This document shows positions 9,606 through 18,832 of a stretch of DNA of 64,000 bases, piece by piece. How positions within the stretch are numbered: the stretch's first letter is position 1; the number at the start of each line of letters is the position of its first letter. The stretch is from Mycobacterium sp. HUMS_12744610. Lineage in GTDB: Bacteria; Actinomycetota; Actinomycetes; Mycobacteriales; Mycobacteriaceae. The notes beneath the pieces are model-generated. The model searched no databases. It saw only the letters and a program-made list of their open reading frames with translations, and was not told the origin of the DNA. The position numbers and the translations under genes are program-made. The stretch lies in NCBI RefSeq assembly GCF_041206865.1, contig NZ_JBGEDP010000001.1, forward strand, positions 4,526,001 through 4,590,000. Direction: 5' to 3'.

Positions 9606-10997
9606 GGCTCTTGTGACGTTGTCGTGGGTTCGCTGACCTGGGAATTTGGGCGCAACGCCGTGTCCTGCTTACGTTTTGGACTGTCTAGGGTTCAATCCGC
9701 GAGAAGGAGCTACGGCGTTGCGCATGTCCAGGGTATTGGCGAGCGGTCTGGGTGACCAAAACATGGTGATCGAGGACGTGACGATCGAGACCGAGACCAC
9801 GGGTCGGAAGCAGCCGAAGACCTCCGAAGTTCTGGTGTTCTCGGTGCGGCCCAAGGCGTCGCAGGCGGGCCGGTGCTCGCGGTGCCGGAAGCGGTGCCCG
9901 GGCTATGACGCGGGGGGCCGGGACGGGAACGGGATCAGGCGCTGGCGGACCCTGGATGTGGGGACCACAAAGGCGTATCTGCAGGCCGCGGCCCCGCGGG
10001 TGGCATGCGGCGAGCATGGGGTGGTGGTTGCGCATGTGCCGTGGGCGCGGCCGGGCGCCAAACACACCTGGGCGTTCGAGGACACCTGCGCGTGGCTGGC
10101 CGCGCACACCGCATTGAGTGTGCTCACGGTGCTGCTGCAGATCGCCTGGCGCACCGTGGCGGCGATCGTGACCAGGGTGGTGGCCGATGGCCGCGACACC
10201 AACGACCTGCTCGCCGGACTGTCGCGGATCGGCATCGACGAGATCGCCTACCGCAAGGGACATCGCTACTTGACGTGCGTGGTTGACCACACGACAGGCC
10301 GGCTGGTGTGGGCCGGCGAGGGCCGCAACCAGGACACGCTGGGCCGGTTCTTCGATCAGCTCGGCGCCGAGCGGGCCAAGCTGCTCACCCACGTCAGCTG
10401 CGACGGGGCGGAATGGATCCACGCCCTGGTGCGTGCCCGCGCGCCGCAGGCGCTGATTTGCCTGGATGGGTTTCATGTCGTGGCCTGGGCCATGAAGGCA
10501 CTGGACAAGGTGCGGGTACGCACCATGACCCGCGCCGGGATCACCGATCGGCACGCCATGTGGGCGACCCGCAAGAACCCGGCTGACCTGTCCTGCGAGC
10601 AGCGCACCAGCCTCGCTAAGATCGCCGACACCAACCGCACCCTCTACCGGGCGTATCTGCTCAAAGAGCAACTACGCGAGGTGTTTCGGGTCAAGGGCAC
10701 CCACGGGCGGCAGCTGCTGGCCGGCTGGCTGTCGTGGGCGTCGCACTCACGCATCCCCGAGTTCGCCGCGCTGGCCCGCAGCATCCGCCGCTACCGCGAC
10801 CTCATCTGGAACACGCTCGATCACGGCCTGTCCAACGCCCGATCCGAAGCCACTAACACCCACCTGCGGGCATTAACCAAACGCGCCTACGGATTCCACA
10901 GCCCAGACGCACTCATCGCCATGGCCATGCTCACCCGAGGCGGCCTCTGCCCAGCACTACCCGGACGGAAATGACCCACTACAACGTCAGTAGATCC
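9606..10997 (+). mobile_element. ISL3-family element F, intact
   Basis: IRs are GGCTCTTGTGACGTTGTC and, on the other strand, GGATCTACTGACGTTGTA. The 8-bp TSD TGGAGCTG (9598-9605, 10998-11005) matches the ISL3 family and lies in the transposase of element C. The left IR resembles that of element M at 63336. Confidence 0.93.
9718..10974 (+). CDS. ISL3-family transposase of element F
   Basis: Single DDE transposase that moves element F. TTG at 9718 is taken as the start because GAAGGAG lies 8 bases upstream; an ATG follows two codons later. An N-terminal zinc-finger-like region has RCSRCRKRCPGYD, with a later VACGEHGV. The catalytic domain shows IGIDEIAYRKGHRYLTCVVD, LTHVSCDGAEWIHAL, ICLDGFHVVAWAMKAL and LSNARSEATNTHLRAL. 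The ending RAYGFHSPDALIAMAML is typical of the family. The reading frame is undamaged. Confidence 0.92.
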   Translation: MRMSRVLASGLGDQNMVIEDVTIETETTGRKQPKTSEVLVFSVRPKASQAGRCSRCRKRCPGYDAGGRDGNGIRRWRTLDVGTTKAYLQAAAPRVACGEHGVVVAHVPWARPGAKHTWAFEDTCAWLAAHTALSVLTVLLQIAWRTVAAIVTRVVADGRDTNDLLAGLSRIGIDEIAYRKGHRYLTCVVDHTTGRLVWAGEGRNQDTLGRFFDQLGAERAKLLTHVSCDGAEWIHALVRARAPQALICLDGFHVVAWAMKALDKVRVRTMTRAGITDRHAMWATRKNPADLSCEQRTSLAKIADTNRTLYRAYLLKEQLREVFRVKGTHGRQLLAGWLSWASHSRIPEFAALARSIRRYRDLIWNTLDHGLSNARSEATNTHLRALTKRAYGFHSPDALIAMAMLTRGGLCPALPGRK

Positions 10998-11459
10998 TGG
11001 AGCTGCGCAAAATCGTGTACACCACCAATGCGATCGAATCGATCAACTTCCAGCTGCGCAAGATCACCAAAAACCGCGGCCATTTCCCCGACAAGGACGC
11101 CGCGATGAAGTTGCTGTACCTCGGGTTGCGCAACATCTCCAGCGAGAGAGGAGGTTTCTCCGGCACCGGGACCTACAACTGGACTGTGGCGTTGAACACA
11201 CTCGCCAGGCTCTTCCCGGGCCGAATTCCGTTGTGTTAGAATACAACTCGTAGTCAAATCACCTCTGACTTACACAGAATTCGTGACAGGCTCTCGCCAA
11301 GAGGTGGAGTCCCCAACAGATTGCCCACGAGTTGGTCATCCGGTTCCCCGACCAACCCAAGCGCCAGTTGTGCACCGAATCGATCTACCAGGCGACCTAT
11401 GACCCGCGGATCGAGTTGTCCCGCCCAGCCAAACGGCGAGGCCGACGCCGACGCCGACA

Positions 11460-12984
11460 TGAGGTGTTTCTGACTTAACCGCAGAGATCGCGCGGGAAAT
11501 TACCCAATGCATGGCGTCTCCCCGGTGGGGTTGGTGCTGGTTCGACGATGGTAGTCCAGGCGGCGTTGGCGTGCTCGGTCGAGGCCGTCACGACGGGCCT
11601 GGCGGATAGCCTCTCCACGGCCGGCGTGCTCGTCGTCGGGGGTCACATAGCCAATCGCTTCGTGGAGCCTGACGCAATTGTATTCGGTTCGCACCCTTGC
11701 GAGTTCGGTTTCCAGCAGCGCCGGGTCGGTGATGGCCTCCAGGTGCGGCCACTCGCACTTGATGTGGCCGAAGAACGATTCGATCCACGCTTGGTCTTGT
11801 GGCACGCCGGGGCGACCATGGTGTTGGACGATGGCCATCAGGGCCATGAAAGCGCGGGTGTCGTGGGCGGTCATCGGCGGCCCGTTGTCGGAAACCGCCA
11901 GTAGGATCGGGCGGCGCGGATCGTCCGCGTCGAGGTCGAGGCGCTCGTCGGTCAGCAAATCCAACAGGTCCTCGATTTCGAGGGCGTGTTCGAAGACCAC
12001 CTGCACCTGGGTGGTGGTCTCCTCGACGCTGACCAGGGTGTCGATCCACTTGCGTGACACCATATCGACGATGGCGAAGACGACGCGGCGAGCCCGGGTG
12101 AAGTGGGTCGCGTCCCAGATCCAAATCCGGTTGGGCGCCCACACCAGCCAGTCCGGCCAGGGCTTTTTCTCCGACCGGCGCCGTGGTTGAGGTGCCGGCA
12201 GGCTCAGCCCGTGGGTGATGAGCACCCGGCGCAGGGTGGCCGGCGCCACCCACACCAGCTGCTGGTAGGAGCCGCGGTGGGCCAGCTTGCGATGCGACCG
12301 GTCGATCGGACCCCACTGCTCGACCAGGTCGAGGATCGCGGCCACTTCCTCGGGCAGCAAACCGTGTATCGGGTGCCCGCCCGGGGCGCAGTCGACCAGG
12401 GTGCCAGTGTCGCGGCGCCGCGCCCGCCACCGGTGCACCCGCGAATCGGAGACCTGCCACAGCGCACACGCCCAGCTATGGGAGAACCCGGCTGCGACCG
12501 CCTCGTCGACCGTCTTGAGGACCAGCTCCTTCGCCTCGGCGGGGACCCGCGCCGGCACCGGTCCGCTCAGCCCCAGCCGGATTTTCCCCGCACAACCGCC
12601 AGCTCGATAGCCTGCGCCTTGACCGCCTCGGTCAACTGCGCGATCTCGGATCGTGCCGCCTCCAATTGCCAATCGCGTTGCCGGCCAGGACGCCCCGGCT
12701 TGCGGGCCAGGGCGGCCAGTGCGGCGTCTTTGACTGTGCGGCGTATCCCGATCACCGTTGACACGTCGACGGCCCACCTGCGCGCGGCCTCGGCCTGGCT
12801 GATCTCCCCGGCAGTGACCTGCAGGAAGATCTCCCACTTCGTCTCCGCCGACAGCTTCATCGGCCGCCGACGGCCGGACTCGTTCGACTCGGGCATGGAT
12901 CGCTCCTCTCGGATCACCCGAGAAGACTCCCACCCTTGGGTAATTTCTCACCCCGATCTCTGCGGCGAAGTCAGACGCAAACCA
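11460..12984 (-). mobile_element. IS-E copy 2, intact, inserted in the IS30 gene of G
   Basis: Inverted relative to copy 1, the same 1,525 bp, with 4-bp TSD GACA (11456-11459, 12985-12988). Excision rejoins the IS30 transposase in frame (RRRR then QLQGLQRAGRI). Confidence 0.93.
11500..12896 (-). CDS. IS-E copy 2 OrfAB transposase, read through a -1 frameshift
   Basis: The protein appears identical to that of IS-E copy 1. OrfA starts at ATG 12896, the slippery heptamer is at 12582-12588, and the OrfB frame ends at 11500. All three DDE motifs are present and undamaged. Confidence 0.85.
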
Positions 12985-13479
12985 GACAGCTGCAGGGATT
13001 GCAGCGGGCCGGCCGGATCGCCAACATGACGATGATCGCTGATCGACCTGCCGAGGTCGAGGACCGGGTGCAGGTCGGGCACTGGGAAAGAGACAGCCTC
13101 GTGGGGGCCAGGAACCGTTCTGCGATCGGAACTCTCGTCGAACGTGTCAACCGCTTTGTGATCCTGATCCACGTGTCCACCGGGCGCCCGAGTGCAGAAG
13201 CGATGCGTGAAGACGTCGTCGCCGCACTCGGTGCGCTGACATCAGATCTCCGACGGACGCTGACCTGGGATCAGGGCAAGGAGTTGTCCTACCACCAACA
13301 GATCACCGCAGCCACCGGTACCGACGTGTTCTTCTGTGACGCGCACTCACCATGGCAGCGCGGCTCCAACGAGAACACCAACGGCCTACTGCGCGATTAC
13401 TTCCCCAAAGGCACTGACCTGGACCACATCTCACCAGATCAATTGCAGCGGGTCGCCGACAAAATCAACGACCGGCATA

Positions 13480-13743
13480 GGCGTGAAAACGCAGATTTCG
13501 GTCGCGCCAGTACAACGACCACAGCCCAGTGGATTTCACATACCGCAGCCGGGCGATCGGGAACCGCGTCCACTGCGCACCGATCTCGGGCCGCCACGGC
13601 GACCGGCATTCGACCACCGTCAAGTGACGCTCAGCGACGTCAACCTCGACCCGAACCTCGGCCAGGGCGAACGCAGGCAACCTGTCCCGACACCACCGCT
13701 GGACCCGCGCAATATCGATCTGCGGCACAACGCCCACCGGTCT
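13480..13743 (-). pseudogene. DUF3024-family protein fragment
   Basis: Read leftward from the edge of IS-E copy 3: PQIDIARVQRWCRDRLPAFA, then AERHLTVVECRSPWRPEIG, WTRFPIARLRYVKSTGLWSL and YWRDRNLRFHAY. This matches the short mycobacterial DUF3024 proteins as I recall them; the function is unknown. The N-terminus is cut off by IS-E copy 3 and the last residues run into the truncated end of IS30 element G. It is the only chromosomal, non-IS gene visible in the left cluster besides the IS-B passenger. Confidence 0.75.
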
Positions 13744-15268
13744 TGGTTTGCGTCTGACTTCGCCGCAGAGATCGGGGTGAGAAATTACCCAAGGGTGGGA
13801 GTCTTCTCGGGTGATCCGAGAGGAGCGATCCATGCCCGAGTCGAACGAGTCCGGCCGTCGGCGGCCGATGAAGCTGTCGGCGGAGACGAAGTGGGAGATC
13901 TTCCTGCAGGTCACTGCCGGGGAGATCAGCCAGGCCGAGGCCGCGCGCAGGTGGGCCGTCGACGTGTCAACGGTGATCGGGATACGCCGCACAGTCAAAG
14001 ACGCCGCACTGGCCGCCCTGGCCCGCAAGCCGGGGCGTCCTGGCCGGCAACGCGATTGGCAATTGGAGGCGGCACGATCCGAGATCGCGCAGTTGACCGA
14101 GGCGGTCAAGGCGCAGGCTATCGAGCTGGCGGTTGTGCGGGGAAAATCCGGCTGGGGCTGAGCGGACCGGTGCCGGCGCGGGTCCCCGCCGAGGCGAAGG
14201 AGCTGGTCCTCAAGACGGTCGACGAGGCGGTCGCAGCCGGGTTCTCCCATAGCTGGGCGTGTGCGCTGTGGCAGGTCTCCGATTCGCGGGTGCACCGGTG
14301 GCGGGCGCGGCGCCGCGACACTGGCACCCTGGTCGACTGCGCCCCGGGCGGGCACCCGATACACGGTTTGCTGCCCGAGGAAGTGGCCGCGATCCTCGAC
14401 CTGGTCGAGCAGTGGGGTCCGATCGACCGGTCGCATCGCAAGCTGGCCCACCGCGGCTCCTACCAGCAGCTGGTGTGGGTGGCGCCGGCCACCCTGCGCC
14501 GGGTGCTCATCACCCACGGGCTGAGCCTGCCGGCACCTCAACCACGGCGCCGGTCGGAGAAAAAGCCCTGGCCGGACTGGCTGGTGTGGGCGCCCAACCG
14601 GATTTGGATCTGGGACGCGACCCACTTCACCCGGGCTCGCCGCGTCGTCTTCGCCATCGTCGATATGGTGTCACGCAAGTGGATCGACACCCTGGTCAGC
14701 GTCGAGGAGACCACCACCCAGGTGCAGGTGGTCTTCGAACACGCCCTCGAAATCGAGGACCTGTTGGATTTGCTGACCGACGAGCGCCTCGACCTCGACG
14801 CGGACGATCCGCGCCGCCCGATCCTACTGGCGGTTTCCGACAACGGGCCGCCGATGACCGCCCACGACACCCGCGCTTTCATGGCCCTGATGGCCATCGT
14901 CCAACACCATGGTCGCCCCGGCGTGCCACAAGACCAAGCGTGGATCGAATCGTTCTTCGGCCACATCAAGTGCGAGTGGCCGCACCTGGAGGCCATCACC
15001 GACCCGGCGCTGCTGGAAACCGAACTCGCAAGGGTGCGAACCGAATACAATTGCGTCAGGCTCCACGAAGCGATTGGCTATGTGACCCCCGACGACGAGC
15101 ACGCCGGCCGTGGAGAGGCTATCCGCCAGGCCCGTCGTGACGGCCTCGACCGAGCACGCCAACGCCGCCTGGACTACCATCGTCGAACCAGCACCAACCC
15201 CACCGGGGAGACGCCATGCATTGGGTAATTTCCCGCGCGATCTCTGCGGTTAAGTCAGAAACACCTCA
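13744..15268 (+). mobile_element. IS-E copy 3, intact but without a target duplication
   Basis: Full 1,525-bp copy with both ends. The bases outside differ (GTCT on the left, GTGC on the right), unlike copies 1 and 2. The left flank is a DUF3024 gene fragment and the right flank a 5'-truncated transposase. This suggests recombination between copies or an adjacent deletion rather than simple insertion. Confidence 0.9.
13832..15228 (+). CDS. IS-E copy 3 OrfAB transposase, read through a -1 frameshift
   Basis: Same protein as in IS-E copies 1 and 2. OrfA begins at ATG 13832, the slippery heptamer is at 14140-14146, and OrfB ends at 15228. The sequence looks undamaged. Confidence 0.85.
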
Positions 15269-16525
15269 GTGCGGGATATGGCCGCCCAGGTCCATATCGG
15301 GCCGTTCGGGCAGCCGACGGAGGTGTCGCGGGCCAGCCTGGACCGCTGGATTCGGGCGTGGCGGGCCGGCGGGTTCGACGCGCTGCTCCCAGCGCAGCGC
15401 CAGATCACCCCGCGCACCGACGCCGAGGTGCTGGAGTTGGCGGCGCGGCTCAAGGCCGAGCACCCCGCACGCACTGCGGCCCATATCGCCCGGATCGTTG
15501 AGGCCGAGCAGGGCTGGGCGCCGTCGGCGCGGACCCTGCAACGCCACTTCGCCCGCCTGGAGCTCAATACTCGCCCGGACGGCACCCCGCCGGCGGCGTT
15601 CGGCCGGTTCGAGGCAGGCGAACCTGATGAGTTGTGGATCAGCGACGGCCTGCACGGCCCGGCCATCGACGGGAAACGGGCGGTGCTGTTCGCCCTGCTC
15701 GACGACCACTCCCGCTATGTGCCCGGCCACCGGTGGGGCTACGGCGAGGACACCCTGGGTATGCAGGCCGCGCTGCACGACGCGGTCAAAACCCACGGCT
15801 GCCCACGAAACCTATACTGCGACAACGGATCTGCGTATTCCTCGAATCAACTGGCTTGGTCGGTGGCGGTGCTCGACATCCGGCTGGTGCACAGCAGGCC
15901 GGGCAGACCGCAGGGTCGCGGGAAAATCGAGAGATGGAACCGCACCGTGCGCGACCAATTCCTGGTCGAGATCGAAGCCGCCGGCGGCGTCGATTCACTC
16001 GATGAGCTCAACCGGCTGTTCACCGCATGGTTGCACCAGCAGTATCACCGCAGCGTGCATTCCGAGACCGGCGCCACCCCCACAGCGCGCTACCACGCCG
16101 AGGGCCGCACCCCGGCGCCGCGACCGGATACCGCACTGCTGCGGCGGGCATTTTTATGGCGTGAGCAGCGCAGAGTCACCGCCACCGCCACGGTGTCGCT
16201 ACACGGCAACCGATACCAGGTCGACGCCGCCTTAGTCGGGCGCGTCGTGGACTTGCTGTTCACCCCGTTCGATCTGACCGCCATCGACGTCGAATACCAG
16301 GGCAAACCGATGGGGCGGGCCGCCCCGCACATCATCGGCCGCCACACCCACCCCGCGGTCAAACCCAGCACCACCGCCCCCGTCGAAGCCACCGGCATCG
16401 ACTACCTGCACCTACTCGAGCAGGCACACCAAGCCGACGTGGGCCAGGCGATCAACTACCTCGCCCTGGCCGGCGGCGATGTCGAACCAACCCGCCACAA
16501 CCAGGCTGACCCGGAAAACACCTGA
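15269..16525 (+). pseudogene. TnsB/Mu-type DDE transposase of element N, N-terminus missing
   Basis: The first codon after IS-E copy 3 is a chance GTG. The protein then reads DMAAQVHIGPFGQPTEVSRA, a helix-turn-helix region with QITPRTDAEVLELAARL, and an integrase-fold core: LWISDGLHGPAIDGKRAVLF, LYCDNGSAYSSNQ and RPQGRGKIERWNRTVRDQF (D, D and E of the DDE triad). The C-terminal part VSLHGNRYQVDAALVGRVVD is Mu-transposase-C-like. Residues before the first helix-turn-helix are missing compared with complete relatives, so it is called truncated. Start and function cannot be recovered. Confidence 0.8.
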
Positions 16526-17191
16526 CCCGCCTCATCATTCACCTCAACCACCGGGCCAGCCCCGGGGAACGGACCACCACCATGCTCGACAAAATTCAAT
16601 CCTATTTCGGCTTCACCACCATGCCCTTTGGCCGGGCCCTGGCACCGGGCATGCTGTTTCGCAGCGGTGATCATGCCCAGGCCGCCGCCCGCATCGGCTA
16701 CGGCATCGCCACCCGCGGCATCACAGTGATCACCGGCGAAGTCGGCGTAGGCAAGACGGTGGCCGCCCGCGCGGCGATCGACCGCGCCGAACCGGCCCGC
16801 CACCACCTGATCTACATTCCCGACCCCACCGTCGGCGCCCGCGGCATTTACCACCACATCGTGTCCGCCCTCGGTGGGCGGCCCAGCTTCCACAACGCCT
16901 CCCTGGTCCCGCAAGCCCGCGACGCGCTCGCTGCCGAACATGCTGAGCGGGGCCGTGTCCCCATCGTGTGTATCGATGAAGCCCACTTGCTTTGCCACGA
17001 TGCCCTCGAAGCACTGCGGCTGCTCACCAACCACCGGCTCGACACCGAATCCCCTTTCGCCACACTCCTTCTCGGCCAACCCACCCTCGCCGCCAAAATG
17101 GCGCTGGGCACCCTGGCCGCGCTCGAACAACGCATCACCGTGCGCCGCACCATGACCGGCATGTGCTTCCCCCGAAATCGTGGAGGGTTTC

Positions 17192-18127
17192 CTATGCCGC
17201 TTCCGGCTTGGTCTTGGATTCCCTGATCTCGTAGTTGACGGGTGAGAGCCCGTCGGCGGCGCTGTGCCGGCGTTGGTGGTTGTAGAAGGTGTAGCACCAG
17301 TCGATGACCACGGCCTGCGCTTGGATAGTATCACGGAAACGATTGCGGGACAACACTTCCCATTCGAGTGAGGAGAAGAATGCCTCTGCGGCAGCATTGT
17401 CGAAACACGATCCGACCCGGCCCATCGACTGCCGAATCCCCAACTTCCGGCACAGTGCGGTGAACGCGCCCGCGGTATAGGTGCTGCCGCGATCGGTGTG
17501 GAATATGACCCGCTCGGACTCCTCGTCGCGCCAGATCACTCGGCGGCCACCGCGGGCGGCCACGGCCATTTTGATGGCCGCGCACGCCAGCTCGGCATCT
17601 GGGTGTAAGCCCATGGCCGCGCCCAGCAGCCGGCGGCTATACAGATCGATCACGGTCGCCAAATACAGCTTCTGCCCGGACTCGGTCGGAATCTCGGTCA
17701 TGTCACCGACCCATTTGCAGTTCGGCGCGGCCGCGGTGAAGTCTCGTTTGACCAGGTCGGGGAACTTCGGTGCCGTCTTGTCCTGTTTGGTAAGCCCATT
17801 GCGGCGCTTGATGCGGCGCGCCACCAAACCCTGGCGGCGCATCGAGTCGGCCACCGTTTTCTCCGACACCTGCCAACCAAGATCACGCAGGTCATCGACC
17901 AGCCGTGGTGAACCATGTAGTCCCTTGGCCGCCTTGAACGCCGCAGCGACCGCGGCATCGAGTGCAACGCGGCGCCGATCGGTGTCGGTGTGCAACCCAT
18001 CAGGATCGTCGGCACGGTTGATCCACTTGTAGAACCACGCCATGCTGACCCCCAACAGAAAGCACGTAACCGTATGCGGCACCCGGTATTTGGCCCTCTG
18101 GTCAGCGATGAAGCGTGCCACGCTCAC
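17192..18127 (-). CDS. IS-A copy 2 orfB, IS3-type DDE transposase
   Basis: Catalytic protein of 311 aa. GTG 18127 overlaps the orfA stop as GTGA, with AAGGAGG just upstream, so translational coupling is likely. Order of motifs: helix-turn-helix-like start [19 protein letters not shown], the HTH_21-type AAKGLHGSPRLVDDL, then the integrase core WVGDMTEIP (D), [14 protein letters not shown] (D) and [16 protein letters not shown] (E), and YNHQRRHSAADGLSP near the end. Intact. Confidence 0.93.
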   Translation of the reverse strand: MSVARFIADQRAKYRVPHTVTCFLLGVSMAWFYKWINRADDPDGLHTDTDRRRVALDAAVAAAFKAAKGLHGSPRLVDDLRDLGWQVSEKTVADSMRRQGLVARRIKRRNGLTKQDKTAPKFPDLVKRDFTAAAPNCKWVGDMTEIPTESGQKLYLATVIDLYSRRLLGAAMGLHPDAELACAAIKMAVAARGGRRVIWRDEESERVIFHTDRGSTYTAGAFTALCRKLGIRQSMGRVGSCFDNAAAEAFFSSLEWEVLSRNRFRDTIQAQAVVIDWCYTFYNHQRRHSAADGLSPVNYEIRESKTKPEAA

Positions 18128-18414
18128 TTCGTCGCCTCCTTCACCCACAGGACCACTGATCGCTTGAGGACATCACGCTCCATCCGCAGCTCGGCGTTCT
18201 CGGCCCGCAACCGCTTGAGCTCGGCGAGATCGTCGCGGGTCAGCTCCCCACGACCCTCACGCGCCTCTCGATCCTGGGCAACCCAATTTCCCAGAGTGCC
18301 CTCGTGGATCCCCAGGTCCCGCGCGACCTGGGCGATCGACTTACCCGTCTCACGCACGATCCGAACAGCCCCCTCACGGAACTCCCGGTCGTACTTCTTC
18401 CGTTTCTCTGACAT
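18124..18414 (-). CDS. IS-A copy 2 orfA
   Basis: 96-aa helix-turn-helix protein ([20 protein letters not shown]) with a C-terminal coiled coil ([19 protein letters not shown]). Intact and overlapping orfB by 4 nt. ATG 18414 is preceded by AAGGAG. Confidence 0.93.
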   Translation of the reverse strand: MSEKRKKYDREFREGAVRIVRETGKSIAQVARDLGIHEGTLGNWVAQDREAREGRGELTRDDLAELKRLRAENAELRMERDVLKRSVVLWVKEATK

Positions 18415-18799
18415 CGCTACTCCTTATAGCTGATGCCTCCACGGTCTCGGGGGAATGCCAGGCATGACCAGCGAAGAGACCGCCGGCTACCTACGCCACC
18501 ACCTCCAACTGGCGGGCCGATCCGATCCGCTGTTCACCGACGACGCCATCGCGCTCATCCACCAATCCAGCCGCGGCAAACCCCGCGGTATCAACCGGCT
18601 CGCCATCGCAGCCCTCATCGCCGCCTGCACCGCCGACAAGAACCTCATCGACGAGGCCAGCGCCCGAACCGCGGTCACCGAAACCAACCACGACCTCCAG
18701 CCCGCGACACCATGACCACCACCGCGACACCGCGACCACCCGCAGCCCCGCCCGACACCACCAGGCAGGGTCAAATCACACCCGAACCAGCCTCAACGA

Positions 18800-18832
18800 C
18801 AGTGACGCCACCATGTGCAAGATCAGTGACGC
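18800..18832 (+). repeat. spaced direct repeat near the right end of element N
   Basis: CAGTGACGC occurs at 18800-18808 and 18824-18832, a period of 24 bp, after the ATPase gene. Repeated transposase-binding sites at element ends are known for Tn7- and Mu-like elements. That reading is inference. Confidence 0.5.

Larger units (their letters stand above)
4227..11239 (+). pseudogene. IS256-family transposase of element C, in four pieces
   Basis: GTG at 4227 starts MTKTTQLPAEEKSA. The gene continues at 7067 (ARRLAETFSAETLDSLIKDA), 9160 (VAYLAIGVDLEGRKHALGVW) and 11006 (RKIVYTTNAIESINFQLRK), stopping at 11239. The catalytic pattern fits the mutator family: YIDGLRLRIKD, ACCDGLTGLPDAI and TNAIESIN. 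Removing A4 (2,797 nt with TSD), E1 (1,529) and F (1,400) leaves 1,287 nt, one frame of 428 aa. No internal lesion was seen other than the insertions. Confidence 0.92.
4148..11293 (+). mobile_element. IS256-family element C, carrying three later insertions
   Basis: IRs are GGGCGTGTCATTCCATTTG and, on the other strand, GAGCCTGTCACGAATTCTG. The 8-bp TSD TCGCCAAG occurs at 4140-4147 and 11294-11301, inside the IS30 gene of G. It contains A copy 4 (4270-7062), E copy 1 (7631-9155) and F (9606-10997). Removing these with their TSDs leaves about 1.4 kb, a normal IS256 length. Confidence 0.92.
3951..13479 (+). mobile_element. IS30-family element G, outermost shell of the IS nest
   Basis: Element G provides the target DNA for most of the left-hand cluster. 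Its transposase gene is scattered over 3951-4147, 11294-11459 and 12985-13479. L precedes it, while C (4148-11293) and E copy 2 (11460-12984) interrupt it. Its left end is beyond L, outside the window. Its right end is lost where it meets a DUF3024 gene fragment near 13479. Confidence 0.82.
3951..13479 (+). pseudogene. IS30-family transposase of element G, in three pieces
   Basis: Piece 1 reads ADQLGRAASTISRELRR, the typical IS30 N-terminal helix-turn-helix, and has an in-frame TGA at 4070. Piece 2 reads WSPQQIAHELVIRFPDQPKR. Piece 3 carries the DDE core: VQVGHWERDSLVG, LTWDQGKELSYH and CDAHSPWQRGSNENTNGLLR. Excising C with its 8-bp TSD and E copy 2 with its 4-bp TSD keeps one frame. The C-terminus stops at KINDRHR, where the element is truncated. 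It is inactive through three kinds of damage. Confidence 0.87.
17162..18460 (-). mobile_element. IS-A copy 2, intact (1,299 bp)
   Basis: Complete copy with IRs TGTGCTTCCCCCGAAATC and TGGCATTCCCCCGAGACC (other strand). TSD GGCA (17158-17161, 18461-18464) lies in the ATPase gene of element N. Confidence 0.95.
16582..18715 (+). pseudogene. ExeA/TnsC-type AAA+ ATPase of element N, split by IS-A copy 2
   Basis: ATP-dependent target or transpososome helper, encoded 57 bp after the transposase. ATG 16582 gives MLDKIQSYFGFTTMPFGRAL. Walker A is GEVGVGKTVAAR and Walker B is VPIVCIDEAHLLC, followed by LLLGQPTLAAKM. IS-A copy 2 interrupts after RRTMTGM with TSD GGCA. The remainder (18465-18715) reads TSEETAGYLRHHLQLAGRSD, then SRGKPRGINRLAIAAL, and stops at TGA 18713-18715. 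Excision restores 276 aa, a normal length for this family. Confidence 0.88.
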
